A DNA stretch of 64,000 nt from Cyanobium sp. Aljojuca 7A6. Lineage in GTDB: Bacteria > Cyanobacteriota > Cyanobacteriia > PCC-6307 > Cyanobiaceae. Position numbers and translations under genes: made by a program. The stretch spans positions 62,001 to 126,000 of the forward strand of contig NZ_JAGQCY010000009.1 of NCBI RefSeq assembly GCF_024346455.1, given 5' to 3'. The first letter of the stretch is position 1, and each line of letters starts with the position of its first letter. The notes under the pieces are model-generated. The model saw nothing but the letters and a program-made list of their open reading frames with translations, was not told the DNA's origin and made no database searches. This document shows, piece by piece, positions 1 to 9,423 of the stretch.

Positions 1-5
1 AGCAG

Positions 6-1739
6 ATGGACGGTGATCTTCACGCCCGAATCACCAGCCCGAAGCAGAAGGCTGATTCTCTCTATCGCCAGGCCATCGATCCCCTGATCCGGCTCAGGAC
101 GTCGGTTCCGGATGTCTACTACGCCTACACCCTCAGGGGCCCTGCCCAGGATCTTCGCTTCGTTCTTGACAGCACGGTCTACATCAAGAACCAGGGCGAT
201 AATGTCAGCACGCTGGAAATTGGCCAGCGCTACCCGGACGCTCCCCGGGCGGCCCGCCGGGCGGCCCGTTCCGGCACGGTCGAGGTGAGTTCCGTTCCCT
301 ACACCGATCAGTGGGGAACCTTCCTCAGCAGCTTTGCCCCCATCCGCGATGGCAACGGGCGGCCCGTGGGGCTGGTGGGCGTCGATCTCACCATGGCCAC
401 CCTGAATCAGCAGTTGTTTCCCCTGCGCCTGAGCCTGGGTCTCTCGTTGGGCGGGAGTGCGCTGTTGTCAGGGCTGGCGGGTGTGCTCCATTGGCGGTCG
501 CTGCGATCCACGGCCCAGGCCCTGGAGGTCAGCCTGCAGGCGGGAGATCTGGCCCGTCGGGCGGCGCTCGAATCCGAGCAGGCCAACCTCGCCAAGAGCA
601 CCTTCCTGGCCACCATGGGCCACGAGTTGCGCACGCCACTGAATGGTGTGATCGGACTCACCGACATCCTGCTGAGCACCGCCCTGACGGACCACCAGCA
701 GTCCTGCCTGCAGACGGTCAGGAACTCCGGCGAATCCCTGCTCCTCCTGCTCAACCAACTGCTCGACTTCGCAGCGATCGACAGTGGCAAGTTGGTGATT
801 GATTCAGCCCCCTGCCGTCTTCGACCCCTGTTCGACGACGTGCTGACGCTTTTTGCTCAGCAGGCGCAGGTCAAAGGCCTGACGACCAACCTTGCCTTCG
901 ACGCCGCCATCCCCGCTGTGGTGCTGGCGGATTCCCTCCACCTCAGGCAGATCCTGGTGAACCTGCTCAGCAATGCGATCAAATTCACCGACCGTGGGGA
1001 GGTGGCCATGGCCGTTTCGGTGCAGGCTGGCCTCAGCGATGGCCGGGTTCCCCTGGTGTTCAGCGTCCGTGACTCCGGCTGCGGCATCGCCGCTTCCTCC
1101 GTGGAGGCCCTCTTCCAGCCCTTCACCCAGGCCGATTCCTCCAGCACCCGATCCCACGGCGGCACGGGTCTGGGTCTGGCCATCTGCCACCACCTGGTGG
1201 TCGCCATGGGGGGCACCCTCCAACTCGAAAGCCGGCCCGGGAAAGGCAGCACCTTCACGGTGACGCTTCCTGTGGCGATCCCCGCGGCCCCCGCACCGGC
1301 GAGCACCTCGTCGACGCCGGATGGGGAGCCCACAGCGGCCTGTTTCGCTGCCAGCCATCCCCTGCGGATCCTCCTGGCCGAAGACAATGCCGTCAATGCC
1401 CGCGTCTGTGAACTGATGCTGCAGCGCCTCGGCTATGGGGTCAGCGTGGCCCGTGATGGCCAAGAGGCCCTGCTGGAGCAGCGCCGGCTGGATCCGGACA
1501 TCATCTTGATGGATCTGCGCATGCCGAAACTGGATGGCTTCAACGCCACCCGCCGGATCCGGGAACAGGCTGGCCCCGAGGGTCGCCCCTGGATCGTGGC
1601 GGTCACCGCCAACATCCGCGAGAGCGACCGTGCCGCGGCCCTGGCCAGCGGCATGAATGACTTCATCGGCAAGCCGATCAGGGTCGAGTCGCTGCAATCC
1701 GCCCTGTCCCGGGCCTATGCGGCCGTGCAGGGACACTGA
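6..1739 (+). CDS. Hybrid sensor histidine kinase/response regulator (possibly 5'-partial)
   Basis: Membrane-bound two-component hybrid kinase. Residues 1-135 resemble an extracytoplasmic sensor (Cache/PAS-like), with one membrane segment near 140-162. A HisKA dimerisation domain follows with phospho-acceptor His206 in GHELRTPLNG. The HATPase domain has an N box near 320-330 (NLLSNAIKF), G1 DSGCGIA near 356 and G2 GTGLGLAI near 387. A receiver domain occupies about 453-575, with Asp503 in LMDLRMP and the conserved Lys556 in GKP. All catalytic residues are present, so an intramolecular His-to-Asp relay is expected. The reading frame is open to base 1 and only one membrane segment is visible, so the N terminus probably lies upstream of the window. 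The sensed signal is unknown. The gene converges on the GAF/GGDEF-like gene 13 bases away. Confidence 0.88.
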   Translation: MDGDLHARITSPKQKADSLYRQAIDPLIRLRTSVPDVYYAYTLRGPAQDLRFVLDSTVYIKNQGDNVSTLEIGQRYPDAPRAARRAARSGTVEVSSVPYTDQWGTFLSSFAPIRDGNGRPVGLVGVDLTMATLNQQLFPLRLSLGLSLGGSALLSGLAGVLHWRSLRSTAQALEVSLQAGDLARRAALESEQANLAKSTFLATMGHELRTPLNGVIGLTDILLSTALTDHQQSCLQTVRNSGESLLLLLNQLLDFAAIDSGKLVIDSAPCRLRPLFDDVLTLFAQQAQVKGLTTNLAFDAAIPAVVLADSLHLRQILVNLLSNAIKFTDRGEVAMAVSVQAGLSDGRVPLVFSVRDSGCGIAASSVEALFQPFTQADSSSTRSHGGTGLGLAICHHLVVAMGGTLQLESRPGKGSTFTVTLPVAIPAAPAPASTSSTPDGEPTAACFAASHPLRILLAEDNAVNARVCELMLQRLGYGVSVARDGQEALLEQRRLDPDIILMDLRMPKLDGFNATRRIREQAGPEGRPWIVAVTANIRESDRAAALASGMNDFIGKPIRVESLQSALSRAYAAVQGH

Positions 1740-1752
1740 CGCAGCCTGGGGC

Positions 1753-2724
1753 TCAGTCGCCCGCCGCCATGCCCGACAGCCTGGCCTGGTTCAGGGCGGT
1801 TTCGGCCCGTTGAAACAGATCCCTGAAGCCGGCGTCTTCGGCGCTGAGGCTGGCCACACTCCGGCTGACGGGCAGGGGGTGGCGAACGCCATCCACCAGC
1901 CAGCCCTGCAGCGCCAACCCGGCCCGGAGGCTCTCCGCCTGGGCATGGCCCTCCCGGGCCTCGAGGCCGGTGCGCAACACGGCGAACTCGGCTTCGGTGA
2001 CGCGCCCGACCAAGGCACTGTCCCCCAGTCCTGCCTGAAGGGTCTTGGCCACCTCCTGAAGCACCCGCTCGCCTTGCTGGCTGCCGAAGCGAGCCCGGAA
2101 GCTTTGGAAATCGTCGAGGCCGATGAGCATCAGGGTCAGGGCCTCGCCGCTCTGCCGGGCCCTGAGGAACTCCCGCTGGCCCGCCTCGAAGAAGGGACGC
2201 CGGTTCTGGAGGCCGGTGAGCGGGCAGAGGTAGCCGTTGCGCCTGGATTCCAGGTACTGGGTGACCATGCCGGCCAGATCCTGCAGCAGCTGGTGCTCCC
2301 CGCTGGCCAGCTGCCTCGGCTCGGGGCTGATGACGCAGAGGGTGCCCAGATTGAAACCGGTGCGGGACTGCAGCGGCACCCCGGCATAGAAGCGGATGTG
2401 GGGGTCCCCCGTGACCAGGGGGTTGTCCTTGAAGCGCTCATCTTCGGTGGCATCACTGACGACCATGACGTCGTCGGAGCAGATGGCGTGAGCACAGAAG
2501 GCCTGCTCCCGTGGCGTTTCACTCGCCTCCAGGCCCACCCGGGAGAGAAACCATTGCCGCTGGCGATCCACCAGCGAGATCAGGGCGATGGGAACACCCA
2601 GCATCTGGCTGGCCAGGCGGGTGATGCGGTTGAAGTCCTCATCGGGCTCCGTATCGAGGATGTGGTGCTCGTCCAGGGCCGCCTGGCGCAGAGCCTCGTT
2701 GTCCGGGATCGGATAGGCGGGCAT
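1753..2724 (-). CDS. GAF domain protein with degenerate GGDEF domain
   Basis: Cytoplasmic signalling protein of 323 residues. The N-terminal GAF domain (about 20-165) begins with the common LDTEPDEDFNRITRLA-type entry and contains CAHAICSDD. The C-terminal part (about 170-320) is GGDEF-like and starts with CPLTGLQNRR, a variant of the usual D-x-LTGL-x-NRR. The active-site GG[DE]EF loop is replaced by TEAEF in RVTEAEFAVL, so diguanylate cyclase activity is unlikely. It may instead bind nucleotide or act as a signalling scaffold. The ATG at 2724 (MPAYPIPDNE) was chosen because the GAF-type homology begins there; an upstream ATG at 2826 would add a low-complexity Arg/Gln-rich stretch. Confidence 0.8.
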   Translation of the reverse strand: MPAYPIPDNEALRQAALDEHHILDTEPDEDFNRITRLASQMLGVPIALISLVDRQRQWFLSRVGLEASETPREQAFCAHAICSDDVMVVSDATEDERFKDNPLVTGDPHIRFYAGVPLQSRTGFNLGTLCVISPEPRQLASGEHQLLQDLAGMVTQYLESRRNGYLCPLTGLQNRRPFFEAGQREFLRARQSGEALTLMLIGLDDFQSFRARFGSQQGERVLQEVAKTLQAGLGDSALVGRVTEAEFAVLRTGLEAREGHAQAESLRAGLALQGWLVDGVRHPLPVSRSVASLSAEDAGFRDLFQRAETALNQARLSGMAAGD

Positions 2725-2832
2725 CGCGCGGCGCAGGAGTAACTGTTGGGACCAAGACGCCGGGTGCTTGACGTCTGCGCCTTGGCGAGTATGGCGGGGC
2801 CTGAGCCGTCCCTGAGACCGGGGCACGCGGCT

Positions 2833-3687
2833 TCATGGCAGCCAGGGAGCCTCGGAGAAATCAGGATCCCGCTTTTCCAGGAAGGCGTTGCGCCCCTCCT
2901 GGCCTTCGCTGGTTCGGTAAAAAAGATGGGTGGCCTGGCCCGCCAGCTCCTGGATCCCGGCCAGGCCGTCGGTTTCGGCGTTGAAGGCGGCCTTGAGGCA
3001 GCGGATCGCCGTGGGGCTGTGCTGCAGCACCTCCCGCGCCCAGGCCACCCCTTCCCGTTCCAGCTCCTCCAGGGGCACCACGGCGTTCACCAGCCCCATG
3101 GCCAGGGCCTGAGTCGCGTCGTAGCGGCGGCACAGGAACCAGATCTCCCTGGCCTTGCGTTGCCCCACCACCCGGGCCAGGTAACCGGCGCCGAAACCGC
3201 CATCGAAGCTGCCCACCCGGGGCCCGGTCTGGCCGAAGACGGCGTTCTCGGCCGCCAGGCTCAGATCGCAGAGCAGGTGCAGCACCTGCCCGCCGCCGAT
3301 GGCATACCCCGCCACCAAGGCGATCACCACCTTGGGCAGGCTGCGGATGATCCGTTGCAGGTCGAGCACGTTCAGCCGCGGCAGGCCGCTCTCGTCGAGG
3401 TAGCCGCCATCGCCGCGCACGCTCTGGTCCCCTCCGGCGCAGAAGGCCCAGACGCCATCGGCGGCCGGGCCTGCGCCGGTGAACAGCACCACGCCGATGG
3501 AGGGATCGTCCCGGACCCGGTTGAAGGCATCACAGAGTTCCTGCACCGTGAGCGGCCGGAAGGCGTTGCGCTTCTCGGGCCGGTTGAGGCTGATCCGGGC
3601 GATCCCATCGCCGCTGGTCTCCAAGCGGATGTCGCTGTAGTCGCCGGCACTGGTCCAGCTCGGCAGGGGCAGGGAAACGGGGGTCAT
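2833..3687 (-). CDS. menB: 1,4-dihydroxy-2-naphthoyl-CoA synthase
   Basis: Crotonase-fold enzyme that closes the second ring of naphthoquinone by converting o-succinylbenzoyl-CoA to DHNA-CoA. In cyanobacteria this feeds phylloquinone (vitamin K1), the photosystem I cofactor. The 284-residue length is normal. Visible motifs are [11 protein letters not shown] (substrate and oxyanion region), [16 protein letters not shown] and [14 protein letters not shown]. The Gly in the last motif marks the bicarbonate-dependent type I enzymes. Its start overlaps the menD stop by four bases (ATGA), so the two are translationally coupled steps of one pathway. Confidence 0.95.
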   Translation of the reverse strand: MTPVSLPLPSWTSAGDYSDIRLETSGDGIARISLNRPEKRNAFRPLTVQELCDAFNRVRDDPSIGVVLFTGAGPAADGVWAFCAGGDQSVRGDGGYLDESGLPRLNVLDLQRIIRSLPKVVIALVAGYAIGGGQVLHLLCDLSLAAENAVFGQTGPRVGSFDGGFGAGYLARVVGQRKAREIWFLCRRYDATQALAMGLVNAVVPLEELEREGVAWAREVLQHSPTAIRCLKAAFNAETDGLAGIQELAGQATHLFYRTSEGQEGRNAFLEKRDPDFSEAPWLP

Positions 3688-5483
3688 GGGGGCGTGACCT
3701 GGGCTGCGGCCATTGTGCGCAGCCGCAGCCGCAGGGCGGCATCACGGCGCCGGTCGGTCGAGATCACCAGCAGTGCCATCGGTTGCTGCCGTGCCCAGGC
3801 CAGGTCGCTCTCCAGGGTGGCCAGGCCCTCAACCCGCCGGCCCGGCACCCCGTGCACCGCCGCCAGCGCCAGGGGATCCACCGGCTGGGGCATGGCGAAC
3901 AGACGTTCGAAATCCATCGCCTCCGCCGGCTCGGTACGGATCGGCAACTGCTCGAAGATGCCGCCGCCGCCGTTGTCGATCAGCACCACGGTGAGGCGCC
4001 CCCGCAGCTGGCTCCGCCACAGCCAGCCGTTGGCGTCGTGCAGCAGGGCCAGATCGCCGCTCACCAGCACCAGGTCGCCCAGGGCCTCGGCCAGGCCGCA
4101 GGCGCTCGAGAGGGTGCCATCGATCCCCGAGGCCCCCCGGAAGCCGTGCATCGGCCGGGGTGGGGCGCCCGGGTGGCCAAAGCTTTCCCAGTCGCGCACC
4201 GGACTGCTGTTGGCCAGCAGCACCGGCAGCCCCGCCGGCAGCAGCCCGCTGAGCCGACGGGCCAGGGCTGGTTCGCCGTCCTCGCCCTCCAGCTCCTGCT
4301 CCAGCAGCGCCTGCACCGCCGCCTCCGCCTGGCGCCAGCGATCCGCCAGCGTCAGTGATTCCCATGCGGGCTTGCCCGTGGCGGTGGGCTGGGGTTGGCC
4401 CGCCAGCCAGGCCGCCAGGCCGGCGCCGCACTGGGCCCGCACCAGCCGGAGGGGATCGAGGGGGCGGCCGTCCCCTTCGCTCACCAGCACCTGGGGCCCG
4501 CTTTGGGCCGCCAGCCAGCGCTGCAGGCGACGGCTGGCCGGCAGGGGCCCCAGGCGCAACACCTGCAGGCCCCCGATCGCCGCTGCGCTGAAGGTCTCTT
4601 TCGCCAGGATCAGGTCGTAGGCCTTCACGGTGTCGAGCCCCGGCAGGCCCCGCAGGCTCGAGAGGCCATCGGCCAGCACGGGCCAGCCGCTGCGCCGTTG
4701 CCAGTCCCGCAGGGCCTGCACGTGGGCGGGCCAGGCGGCGGGGCTACCGCGCCAGGGGCCGGCCACCACCACGCCGGGACGATCCGGGTCCAGGGTCGCG
4801 GCCTCTCCGGTGGCCAAGCGGGGAGGCGCCGGCGGGTTGCCCAACGGGGCCGGGGGGGCGGCGCCCGCTGGCTGGCTGGAGAGCGAAGCGGCCAGGTGGG
4901 TCAGCTCCCCGCCGCTGGCATGCAGCGGTTCGGCGAAGGGCAGGTTGAGGTGGATCGGTCCGGCTCCGCGCCCGGCCCCATCCCCTTGGGCGGCGGCCAG
5001 GGCGGCGCTGGCAAGGGACTCCAGCTCCTTGGGTGCCATCGCCGCCAGCCCCTCGGGGGCGCCGCTGCCCAGCCAGCGGCAGCTGCAGGCCAGAAAGGCT
5101 TCCTGGTTGACGCTCTGGTTGGCGCCGCAGCCCTTGAGCTGGGCCGGACGGTCGGCCGTGAGCAGCAGCAGGGGCAGGCAGCCGAAATCGGCCTCCACGG
5201 CGGCGGGCAGCAGGTTGGCCACCGCCGTGCCCGAGGTGGTGATCACCGCCGCCGGCTGGCCGCTGCCCCGGCCCAGGCCGAGGGCGAAGAAGGCGGCGCT
5301 GCGCTCATCGATGGCCGTATGCAAGCGCAAGCCGCCTCTCTCCAGCAGGGCGGCGGCCACCGCCAGGGGCGCCGAGCGACTGCCCGGGCAGAGCACCGCA
5401 TGGGCCAGGCCGCCAAGGCGCAGGGCACGCAAGAGCGTCAGGGCTGCCTGCACATTGGCCAGGGATGACGGGGGCCCGGCCAA
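3684..5483 (-). CDS. menD: SEPHCHC synthase (2-succinyl-5-enolpyruvyl-6-hydroxy-3-cyclohexene-1-carboxylate synthase)
   Basis: Thiamine-diphosphate enzyme that joins isochorismate and 2-oxoglutarate in phylloquinone biosynthesis. The 599-residue protein has the MenD N-terminal signature [10 protein letters not shown] near 33-42, the Pyr-domain segment [20 protein letters not shown], and a C-terminal ThDP/Mg-binding stretch near 480-495 containing [12 protein letters not shown]. It is the first gene of a menD-menB pair on the minus strand. Its 5' end faces lepB, with about 53 bases for both promoters if lepB starts at 5537. Confidence 0.95.
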   Translation of the reverse strand: MAGPPSSLANVQAALTLLRALRLGGLAHAVLCPGSRSAPLAVAAALLERGGLRLHTAIDERSAAFFALGLGRGSGQPAAVITTSGTAVANLLPAAVEADFGCLPLLLLTADRPAQLKGCGANQSVNQEAFLACSCRWLGSGAPEGLAAMAPKELESLASAALAAAQGDGAGRGAGPIHLNLPFAEPLHASGGELTHLAASLSSQPAGAAPPAPLGNPPAPPRLATGEAATLDPDRPGVVVAGPWRGSPAAWPAHVQALRDWQRRSGWPVLADGLSSLRGLPGLDTVKAYDLILAKETFSAAAIGGLQVLRLGPLPASRRLQRWLAAQSGPQVLVSEGDGRPLDPLRLVRAQCGAGLAAWLAGQPQPTATGKPAWESLTLADRWRQAEAAVQALLEQELEGEDGEPALARRLSGLLPAGLPVLLANSSPVRDWESFGHPGAPPRPMHGFRGASGIDGTLSSACGLAEALGDLVLVSGDLALLHDANGWLWRSQLRGRLTVVLIDNGGGGIFEQLPIRTEPAEAMDFERLFAMPQPVDPLALAAVHGVPGRRVEGLATLESDLAWARQQPMALLVISTDRRRDAALRLRLRTMAAAQVTPP

Positions 5484-5536
5484 AGGGGAGCTCCACTGTT
5501 CAGGATGGGGGAATCATCCTCATCGACGGCTTCGCC

Positions 5537-6145
5537 ATGGCCAGCGGCCCCGCCATCGCCAAGCCCCCCTCCGGTCCCCAGGCTGGGGTCAGTGGGCTGC
5601 TGCAGCAAGCCGCCCGCCTGCTGCTCTGGGTGCTGCTGGCCCTGCTGCTGCGCTGGGCGGTGGTGGAGCCCCGCTGGATCCCCTCCGGATCGATGCTGCC
5701 GACCCTGCAGCTCCAGGACCGGATCCTGGTGGAGAAGCTCACACCCCGTTTCGGCTCCGGTGTGCGCACCGGCAGCATCGTGGTGTTTCATCCGCCGGCC
5801 CGGCTGCAGGAGGCGGGCTACGACCCGCGTACGGCCCTGATCAAGCGGGTGGTGGCGGTGGCCGGCGATCAGGTGGAAGTGAAAGACGGCCAGCTCTGGC
5901 GCAATGGCAGCCCCGCCGAGCCGGACTGGGCCAGCGAACCGATGGCCTATGCCCTGGAGGCTTTCGTGGTGCCCGCCGGCGAGGTGCTGGTGCTGGGGGA
6001 CAACCGCAATGCCAGCCTTGATTCCCATCTCTGGGGGCCCCTGCCGGAGGCCGATCTGATCGGTACGGCCATCTGGCGCTACTGGCCCCTCGCCCGGTTC
6101 GGTCCGGTTGGGTTCTCCTCTCCCCACGCAGGGGAAGCCCCATGA
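5537..6145 (+). CDS. lepB: Signal peptidase I
   Basis: Membrane-anchored serine protease that removes signal peptides on the outer face of the plasma or thylakoid membrane. The 202-residue form has one N-terminal membrane segment (about 26-42). The catalytic Ser52 lies in PSGSMLPTL and the general base Lys103 in LIKRVVAV, followed by the box VLGDNRNASLDSH. The ATG at 5537 gives a compact N terminus; an upstream ATG at 5465 would overlap the 5' end of divergent menD. Family membership is clear. Which membrane it serves cannot be told from sequence. Confidence 0.93.
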   Translation: MASGPAIAKPPSGPQAGVSGLLQQAARLLLWVLLALLLRWAVVEPRWIPSGSMLPTLQLQDRILVEKLTPRFGSGVRTGSIVVFHPPARLQEAGYDPRTALIKRVVAVAGDQVEVKDGQLWRNGSPAEPDWASEPMAYALEAFVVPAGEVLVLGDNRNASLDSHLWGPLPEADLIGTAIWRYWPLARFGPVGFSSPHAGEAP

Positions 6146-6194
6146 AGGACTGCGTTAGGGTGCGTGTCGTGTTGCAGCGCACACCGGAGGGCAA

Positions 6195-6554
6195 ATGTTC
6201 AACCCGGAGTTCCTGACCGCCGATAATGAGGCGATCAGCGACAATTCGCTGATTCAGTACCTGCAGGAACAGTCTCCGGACGTGCTGCAGAGGGTGGCCC
6301 GCTCGGCCACAGGCGACATCCAGGACATCATTCGCCACAACGTCCAGGGGCTGCTCGGCATGCTCCCCGGCGAGCAGTTCGAGGTGAAGATCCAGGCCAG
6401 CCGTGACAGCCTCGCCGGCCTGCTGGCCTCGGCGATGATGACCGGCTACTTCCTGCGCCAGATGGAACAACGCATGGAACTGGAATCGGCCATGCTCGGC
6501 AGCGGTGGTTTCGAGGCCGGTCTCGACGACGATCCCGGCGAGCTGGAGCTCTAA
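6195..6554 (+). CDS. DUF760 family protein
   Basis: Small soluble protein of 119 residues from a family conserved in cyanobacteria and plastids. The recognisable core runs from SLIQYLQEQSPDVLQRVA to SLAGLLASAMMTGYFLRQMEQRMELE, followed by an acidic tail. The ATG has a good ribosome-binding site (GGAGGG about 6 bases upstream). Biochemical function is not established. The stop overlaps the convergent DUF4336 gene by four bases. Confidence 0.82.
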   Translation: MFNPEFLTADNEAISDNSLIQYLQEQSPDVLQRVARSATGDIQDIIRHNVQGLLGMLPGEQFEVKIQASRDSLAGLLASAMMTGYFLRQMEQRMELESAMLGSGGFEAGLDDDPGELEL

Positions 6555-7759
6555 GCCCTGGGCTCTTGTGGCTCGGGAGTCTCTCCCGGTACCAACCCCA
6601 GGCGCACCAGGGTGTTGTCGATCCCGGCCAGAGTTTGCCAGGACCCTTGATCAGGCGCCCACTCCCCCGTCTCGATCCGGTCCGCCAGGGCGGTGAGCTC
6701 CGCCGCTGAGCTGGCCACGGGGGCCTCATGGTGGGCCGGCACCACCCAGCGCAGATCCTTCAGGCCAGCCAGCACACGGATCCAGGCCACCAGGGCGGCG
6801 CGCTGGCGGGGGAACACCAGCCGCTCCAGCACCGCCGCCACCTGCAGCCTGCTGCGGCCCCCAGGCGTCAGGGCCTCGAAGTCCTCCTGCCAGCCAGGCA
6901 ACCAGCGGAACGGATAAAAGCCGAAATGGGCCCTGCCGCCACGGCACCCCGGTGCCAGGCAATGGCGCAGCACCTCGCCCAGGGGCGGCACCTCCAGGGG
7001 CCTGGGCCGCAGATAGGTGGCGAACAGCACCATCCGCCACCAGCCCTTGCGCCGCCGATCCGGATCGTCCAGCAACGGCTCATCGCCCCGCTCACGGGCA
7101 TGGAACAGCAGTGGTGTGGGATCGAGATCAAACACCGCCGGAGGCTCGTGCGGAATCGCCACCAGGGCATCGGTGAGCAGCAGGCTGCCGCTGGCCCGAT
7201 CGAAGCAGGCGATCTCCAGGAAGGTGCCCAGCCCCAGATCAAGAGGCCCCAGCGGCAGCCAGTCGAGCTGGTCGCCGTGGGGCACCCCATCGCTCAGCAG
7301 CACCCGGGTGCGGGAGGCGGGGAACCCCAGCCAGGCGGGCGGCAGCGGCAGCGGGAAACTCCACTGCTTCGGCGTTACCCACACCTGGGCCGCAGGAAAG
7401 GCCCGGGCCATGGCCGGCACGGGCAGCTTGTGCTCCAGGCCCGATGCGGTGGGCAGCACGATCGTGCACACCCGCCCGTAGCGCTCCTCCAGCTGGTGCA
7501 GCTGGGTCCTCACTTCGGCGGTGGGCGCCACCGGGGCATAGAGCAGCAGCCCTTCGCTGACCCGCAGCACCAACATGCGGATCGGCACCGCCACGTACCA
7601 GACCCCCTGCACTTGCTCGAAGCTCCAGAGCCGCTCGGCAATCAGCTCTCGCACCAGGGTGCGGCGGCGGCCATAGGGGTAGAGGGGCAGCAGGGGCCAC
7701 CAGGACCAGCGTTGGTCGGCGGGCGAGGGCGTAGCAGCGAAGTTGGCTGTTTCGCTCAC
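6551..7759 (-). CDS. DUF4336 domain protein, translationally coupled to Mn transporter
   Basis: Soluble protein of 402 residues in the DUF4336 family, which is distantly related to metallo-beta-lactamase folds. Core features are LDWLPLGPLDLGLGTFLEIACF, LLLTDALVAIPHEPP and a C-terminal WVVPAHHEAP. The GTG at 7759 overlaps the stop of the upstream ABC permease (GTGA, four bases), and this decides the start: the frame stays open further upstream but that part lies inside the permease gene. As the last gene of a manganese-importer operon it may take part in metal handling; that role is inference. Confidence 0.75.
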   Translation of the reverse strand: MSETANFAATPSPADQRWSWWPLLPLYPYGRRRTLVRELIAERLWSFEQVQGVWYVAVPIRMLVLRVSEGLLLYAPVAPTAEVRTQLHQLEERYGRVCTIVLPTASGLEHKLPVPAMARAFPAAQVWVTPKQWSFPLPLPPAWLGFPASRTRVLLSDGVPHGDQLDWLPLGPLDLGLGTFLEIACFDRASGSLLLTDALVAIPHEPPAVFDLDPTPLLFHARERGDEPLLDDPDRRRKGWWRMVLFATYLRPRPLEVPPLGEVLRHCLAPGCRGGRAHFGFYPFRWLPGWQEDFEALTPGGRSRLQVAAVLERLVFPRQRAALVAWIRVLAGLKDLRWVVPAHHEAPVASSAAELTALADRIETGEWAPDQGSWQTLAGIDNTLVRLGLVPGETPEPQEPRA

Positions 7760-8628
7760 GCGGACGGGAAGCGCGAGGCCCGTGGGGAACGGCGCCGTTG
7801 GGCCAGCAGGCCATGGCGGGGCGCCAGCAGGAAGCAGAGCAGGAATAACAGCGTCTGCACGAGCACGATGCATCCGGCGGTGGAGGCATCCATCCAGTAA
7901 CTCCAGTAGATCCCCACCACGCTGGAGATCACCGCCGACAGGATCGAGAGCCACACCATGCGGTCGAAGCGATCGGTGAGCAGGTAAGCGGTGGCTCCCG
8001 GGGTGACCAGCATCGCCACCACCAGGATGATCCCCACCGTCTGCAGGCCGGCCACCGCCGCCAGTGACAGCATCGACAGCAGCAGGTAGTGAAGAACGCC
8101 GGTGTGGATGCCGATCGAGCGGGCGTGGGTGGGATCGAAGCAGAACAGGAGCAGGTCCTTGCGCATCACCAGCAGCACGGTCAGCACCAGCAGGCTGATC
8201 ACCACCGTCTGGAGGATGTCGGAGGAGCTGATGCCCAGCACGTTGCCGAACAGGATGTGGGACAGGTCGATGCTGCTGCGCACCTTGGAGATGAGCGTCA
8301 GGCCGAGGGCGAAGAAGCCGGTGAACACCAGCCCGATCACGGTGTCCTCCTTGATCCGGGTCATCTGCTTGATGAAGCCGATCAGGGCCACCGAGCCGAC
8401 GCCGAAGACAAAGGCCCCCACCGCGAAGGGCAGATTCAGGGCGTAGGCGATCACCACGCCGGGCATCACCGCATGGGACACCGCATCACCCATCAGGGCC
8501 CAGCCCTTGAGCGTCATGTAGCAGGAGAGCAGGCCGCAGACACAGGAGACCAGAGTGCTGACCAGCAGGGCCCGCACCATGAACTCCTGCTGCAGGGGTT
8601 CGACCAACCAGGTCAGCAGGGTGGTCAT
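7756..8628 (-). CDS. mntB: Manganese-type ABC transporter permease
   Basis: Integral membrane subunit of an ABC-3 family (cluster 9) metal importer, 290 residues with about eight or nine hydrophobic segments. The start carries the family pattern with CGLLSCYMTLKGWALMGDAVSHAVMPG near residues 35-61. Later segments include KEDTVIGLVFTGFFALGL and MLVTPGATAYLL. It overlaps the ATPase gene upstream by four bases (ATGA) and the DUF4336 gene downstream by four. Metal assignment to Mn rests on the binding protein encoded upstream in the same operon. Confidence 0.88.
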   Translation of the reverse strand: MTTLLTWLVEPLQQEFMVRALLVSTLVSCVCGLLSCYMTLKGWALMGDAVSHAVMPGVVIAYALNLPFAVGAFVFGVGSVALIGFIKQMTRIKEDTVIGLVFTGFFALGLTLISKVRSSIDLSHILFGNVLGISSSDILQTVVISLLVLTVLLVMRKDLLLFCFDPTHARSIGIHTGVLHYLLLSMLSLAAVAGLQTVGIILVVAMLVTPGATAYLLTDRFDRMVWLSILSAVISSVVGIYWSYWMDASTAGCIVLVQTLLFLLCFLLAPRHGLLAQRRRSPRASRFPSA

Positions 8629-9419
8629 GGCGCCTGCGGATCGGGGTCCATGGCTGTCGCCGACTCCGCCTCCAGCCGCAGGCCACCGAAGGTCAGCGCC
8701 AGGTTCTCGCTGGTGAACACGGAGGCGGTCTCGCCATAGGCGAGCACGGTCTTGTTGATCAGCACCACCTGGTCGCAGAAGCTGGTGACATGGGAGAGGT
8801 CGTGGGTGGAGATCATCAGCGTGCGCCCCTCGCGACGGAACTGCTCGAACAGCTCGATCATCAACTTCTCGGTGCGGATGTCGACGCCGTTGAAGGGCTC
8901 GTCCAGCAGCATCACCGAGGCGCCCTGGGCCAGGGCCCGCGCCAGGAAGGCCCGTTTGCGCTGGCCGCCGGAAAGGGCTCCGATCTGGCGGTCCCGCAAC
9001 GGCCAGAGCTCCACCCGATCCAGCGCCTCCTTCACCGCCACCCGGTCGACCGGCCGCGGGATGCGCAGCACATTCATGGCGCCGTAGCGGCCCATCATCA
9101 CCACCTCATGGACGTTGACCGGAAAGTTCCAGTCGACGCTTTCGGTCTGGGGGACATAGGCCACCGCCTTGGCCCGGCGGGCCTGGTGCAAGGGCAGACC
9201 ATTGATGGCGATGCTGCCGGCCGTCGGGCGCACGAAGCCCATCAGGGCCTTGAACAGGGTGGACTTGCCGGCCCCGTTCATCCCCACCAGAGCGCAGATG
9301 CTGCCGGCATCGAGATGCAGGGACGCGTCGTGGACGGCCACCACCCCGTGGTAGTCGACGCAGAGATGGCGAACCGAGATGCGCTCGTTGGCGCTGAGGT
9401 GAGGAAGGCGCGAGGGCAT
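8625..9419 (-). CDS. mntA: Manganese-type ABC transporter ATPase
   Basis: ATP-binding subunit of 264 residues. Walker A is GMNGAGKST, the Q-loop lies in YVPQTESVDW, the signature is LSGGQRKR, Walker B is VMLLDEPF and the switch His is in ISTHDL. The C-terminal tail is short. It lies between the lipoprotein (4 bases upstream) and the permease (4-base overlap), so the three subunits form one operon for divalent metal uptake across the plasma membrane. Confidence 0.9.
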   Translation of the reverse strand: MPSRLPHLSANERISVRHLCVDYHGVVAVHDASLHLDAGSICALVGMNGAGKSTLFKALMGFVRPTAGSIAINGLPLHQARRAKAVAYVPQTESVDWNFPVNVHEVVMMGRYGAMNVLRIPRPVDRVAVKEALDRVELWPLRDRQIGALSGGQRKRAFLARALAQGASVMLLDEPFNGVDIRTEKLMIELFEQFRREGRTLMISTHDLSHVTSFCDQVVLINKTVLAYGETASVFTSENLALTFGGLRLEAESATAMDPDPQAP

Positions 9420-9423
9420 CGGT

